Below are positions 22,375 through 23,317 of a DNA stretch of 23,317 bases, piece after piece. The first letter of the stretch is position 1, and the number at the start of each line of letters is the position of its first letter. Origin of the DNA: CAADGL01 sp964643885 (GTDB lineage: Bacteria > Planctomycetota > Phycisphaerae > UBA1845 > Fen-1342); contig CAZXUI010000074.1 of the NCBI GenBank assembly GCA_964643885.1, positions 1-23,317 of the forward strand, in the 5' to 3' direction. Position numbers and translations under genes: made by a program. Below the pieces are notes generated by a model that saw only the letters and a program-made list of their open reading frames with translations, was not told the origin of the DNA and made no database searches.

Positions 22375-23177
22375 CCACGCTTATCACGATCCTGTTTGCA
22401 CTTGCAGCCGCTGCGGTCCAGACGGCCGCGCCCGACGCGCAGAAACCGGCTCCGCCCCGGTCCGACGCGGCCGTCGAAGCCCAACTGTGGTTCGTTCAGT
22501 TCGACGCCTCGCTGACCGGCGAAGAACTGCCCTTCGACCTGCGCGCGGCCGCCCGCGAGCTCGAGAAGATGTACAGCGAGCACGGCCTGCCCGCCCGCGT
22601 CGACGATCGCATCCAGACCACCGGCCTGGCGCTGCACGAGAAGATCGACGAGTTCGAGACCAGGGCTCGCGGACACGTGCTGCGTTTCCGCGGGCGACAG
22701 CTTGTGACGGACAAGTCGGACGACGCGGCCGGGCCGGCGCCGTGGAGAATCCTGGCCGGCCCGCGGCTGCTGCTTCTGCTCGGCCAGGACGCCAGCGCGG
22801 AGGTCGGCCGGTCGGTGCCCTATCTCGTGCCCGAGGCCGACAAGCGGCTTCGCGTCGAGTGGCTCGAGGGCGCGGAGCGCGAGGGCGCGACGGTCACGAT
22901 CCGCGCGGACCACATTCGCGACGACGGCGTGCGGTTCGAGAAGATCGAATTGCAGATGAAGACTATCGCCCGGCGCGAGCCGATCCAGGGGCTCGATCTC
23001 GACGTCGGCAAGCCGATCATGGAGACGCGTCAGACGCAGCTCTCCAACACGCTCGCGGCGGACAAGGTCGCGATCATCCCGTTGCCGCAGCGCGAGGATG
23101 AGCCGCCGATCCTCGTCTTCATGACCGCCCGCCCGCAAGCCGCGCCGCCGAAGGCGGAGGAGAGAGGCAATCCGTAA
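22371..23177 (+). CDS. Secreted protein of unknown function, third gene of second sigma operon
   Basis: A 268-residue protein with a short signal peptide (MTTLITILFALAAAAVQTAA, cleavage near 19-22) followed by a Pro/Ala-rich linker. The mature part begins VEAQLWFVQFD and contains a helical segment (FDLRAAARELEKMYSEHGLP) and then beta-rich sequence. Near the C-terminus DVGKPIMETRQTQLSNTLAA, followed by DKVAIIPLPQ, vaguely recalls the ETR...V-DGQTVVIGG strand pair of secretins. The rest of a secretin domain is missing, so I do not assign that family. The start ATG 22371 is fixed by the ATGA overlap with the preceding gene. It occupies the same operon place as the secreted helical protein at 133-1179 but shares no visible sequence similarity with it. 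Confidence 0.8.
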   Translation: MTTLITILFALAAAAVQTAAPDAQKPAPPRSDAAVEAQLWFVQFDASLTGEELPFDLRAAARELEKMYSEHGLPARVDDRIQTTGLALHEKIDEFETRARGHVLRFRGRQLVTDKSDDAAGPAPWRILAGPRLLLLLGQDASAEVGRSVPYLVPEADKRLRVEWLEGAEREGATVTIRADHIRDDGVRFEKIELQMKTIARREPIQGLDLDVGKPIMETRQTQLSNTLAADKVAIIPLPQREDEPPILVFMTARPQAAPPKAEERGNP

Positions 23178-23220
23178 GCGCCTGGGAGAGTGAGGTACGG
23201 GCGACCCACGCGTTACGCTC

Positions 23221-23238
23221 GTCCGCCTGGTGGCGGAC
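23221..23238 (+). terminator. Hairpin after the second sigma operon
   Basis: GTCCGCC (23221-23227) and GGCGGAC (23232-23238) pair perfectly with a TGGT loop, 43 bases after the stop codon. No T-run follows. It is the first of several palindromes in the terminal repeat array. Confidence 0.45.
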
Positions 23239-23243
23239 TCGCT

Positions 23244-23317
23244 TCACCCGTGGCCAGCGGGTGACCGGTCAGAGACCGGTCCCCCAAATCAGACCGGTCA
23301 GAGACCGGTCCCCCAAA
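23244..23317. repeat. Palindrome and 29-bp tandem repeat array running off the window
   Basis: TCACCCG (23244-23250) and CGGGTGA (23258-23264) form a hairpin. A 29-bp unit then runs from 23263 to 23291, and a second, identical copy starts at 23292 and is cut by the window end after 26 bases. Each unit contains the self-complementary GACCGGTC and a second ACCGGT, followed by CCCCCAAATCA. The array may continue beyond the window. Confidence 0.85.

Noticed and set aside
23263..23317. 29-bp repeats at the right edge as a CRISPR array
   Set aside because: Units are directly adjacent with no variable spacers and no cas genes are present. They are palindromic tandem repeats.

Overview
This 23.3-kb window is a chromosomal fragment of a high-GC bacterium. 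I infer a member of the Planctomycetota, most likely Phycisphaerae-like. The grounds are the ECF sigma/membrane-protein/secreted-protein cassettes, an FG-GAP plus ASPIC/UnbV secreted protein, a class II photolyase, a GYF_2-AIM24 fusion, an HNH protein of a planctomycete-like type, and palindrome-rich intergenic DNA. No rRNA gene is present and I recognise no tRNA, CRISPR array, transposase, phage gene or replication origin. Eighteen protein genes are supported, with gene starts revised where the ribosome-binding site, promoter or overlap decides them.

Left part (1-5000): a minus-strand operon (2250 to 133) encodes an ECF sigma factor, a single-pass membrane protein that is probably its anti-sigma factor, and a secreted helical protein with a repetitive tail. 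Divergent from it, on the plus strand, are a class II CPD photolyase and a DMT/EamA permease, joined by a short heptamer tandem repeat. Next comes a secreted seven-repeat FG-GAP protein with a C-terminal ASPIC/UnbV domain (5302-6834).

Middle part (6835-11600): a structured convergent intergenic region is followed by a small unknown gene and a class V aminotransferase (both minus), then hslU (plus, with no hslV next to it), a stand-alone STAS protein and an HNH nuclease-like protein (both minus).

Right-middle part (11600-18550): a 914-residue TMTC-like membrane/TPR protein is followed by what looks like an independent small RNA gene (strong promoter at 14493-14520, perfect intrinsic terminator at 14608-14659). 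Next come a WaaP/RIO-like kinase, a 167-residue unknown protein, a DUF3060-like lipoprotein and a GYF_2-AIM24 protein. The 394-bp convergent gap after it is a mosaic of short palindromic and tandem repeats.

Right part (18551-23317): an SLC13-type permease with RCK_C domains (minus), a SAM methyltransferase (plus), and a second ECF sigma/membrane protein/secreted protein operon (21492-23177) with the same overlapping-gene design as the first. The window ends in a palindrome and tandem-repeat array.

Best leads for something undescribed: the putative small RNA at 14526-14660; the two look-alike sigma cassettes with unrecognised secreted products; the palindromic repeat families at 1-110, 18157-18550 and 23178-23317; two apparently leaderless genes; and a hairpin abutting the ribosome-binding site of the AIM24 gene. 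I did not find a complete new defence or metabolic system.
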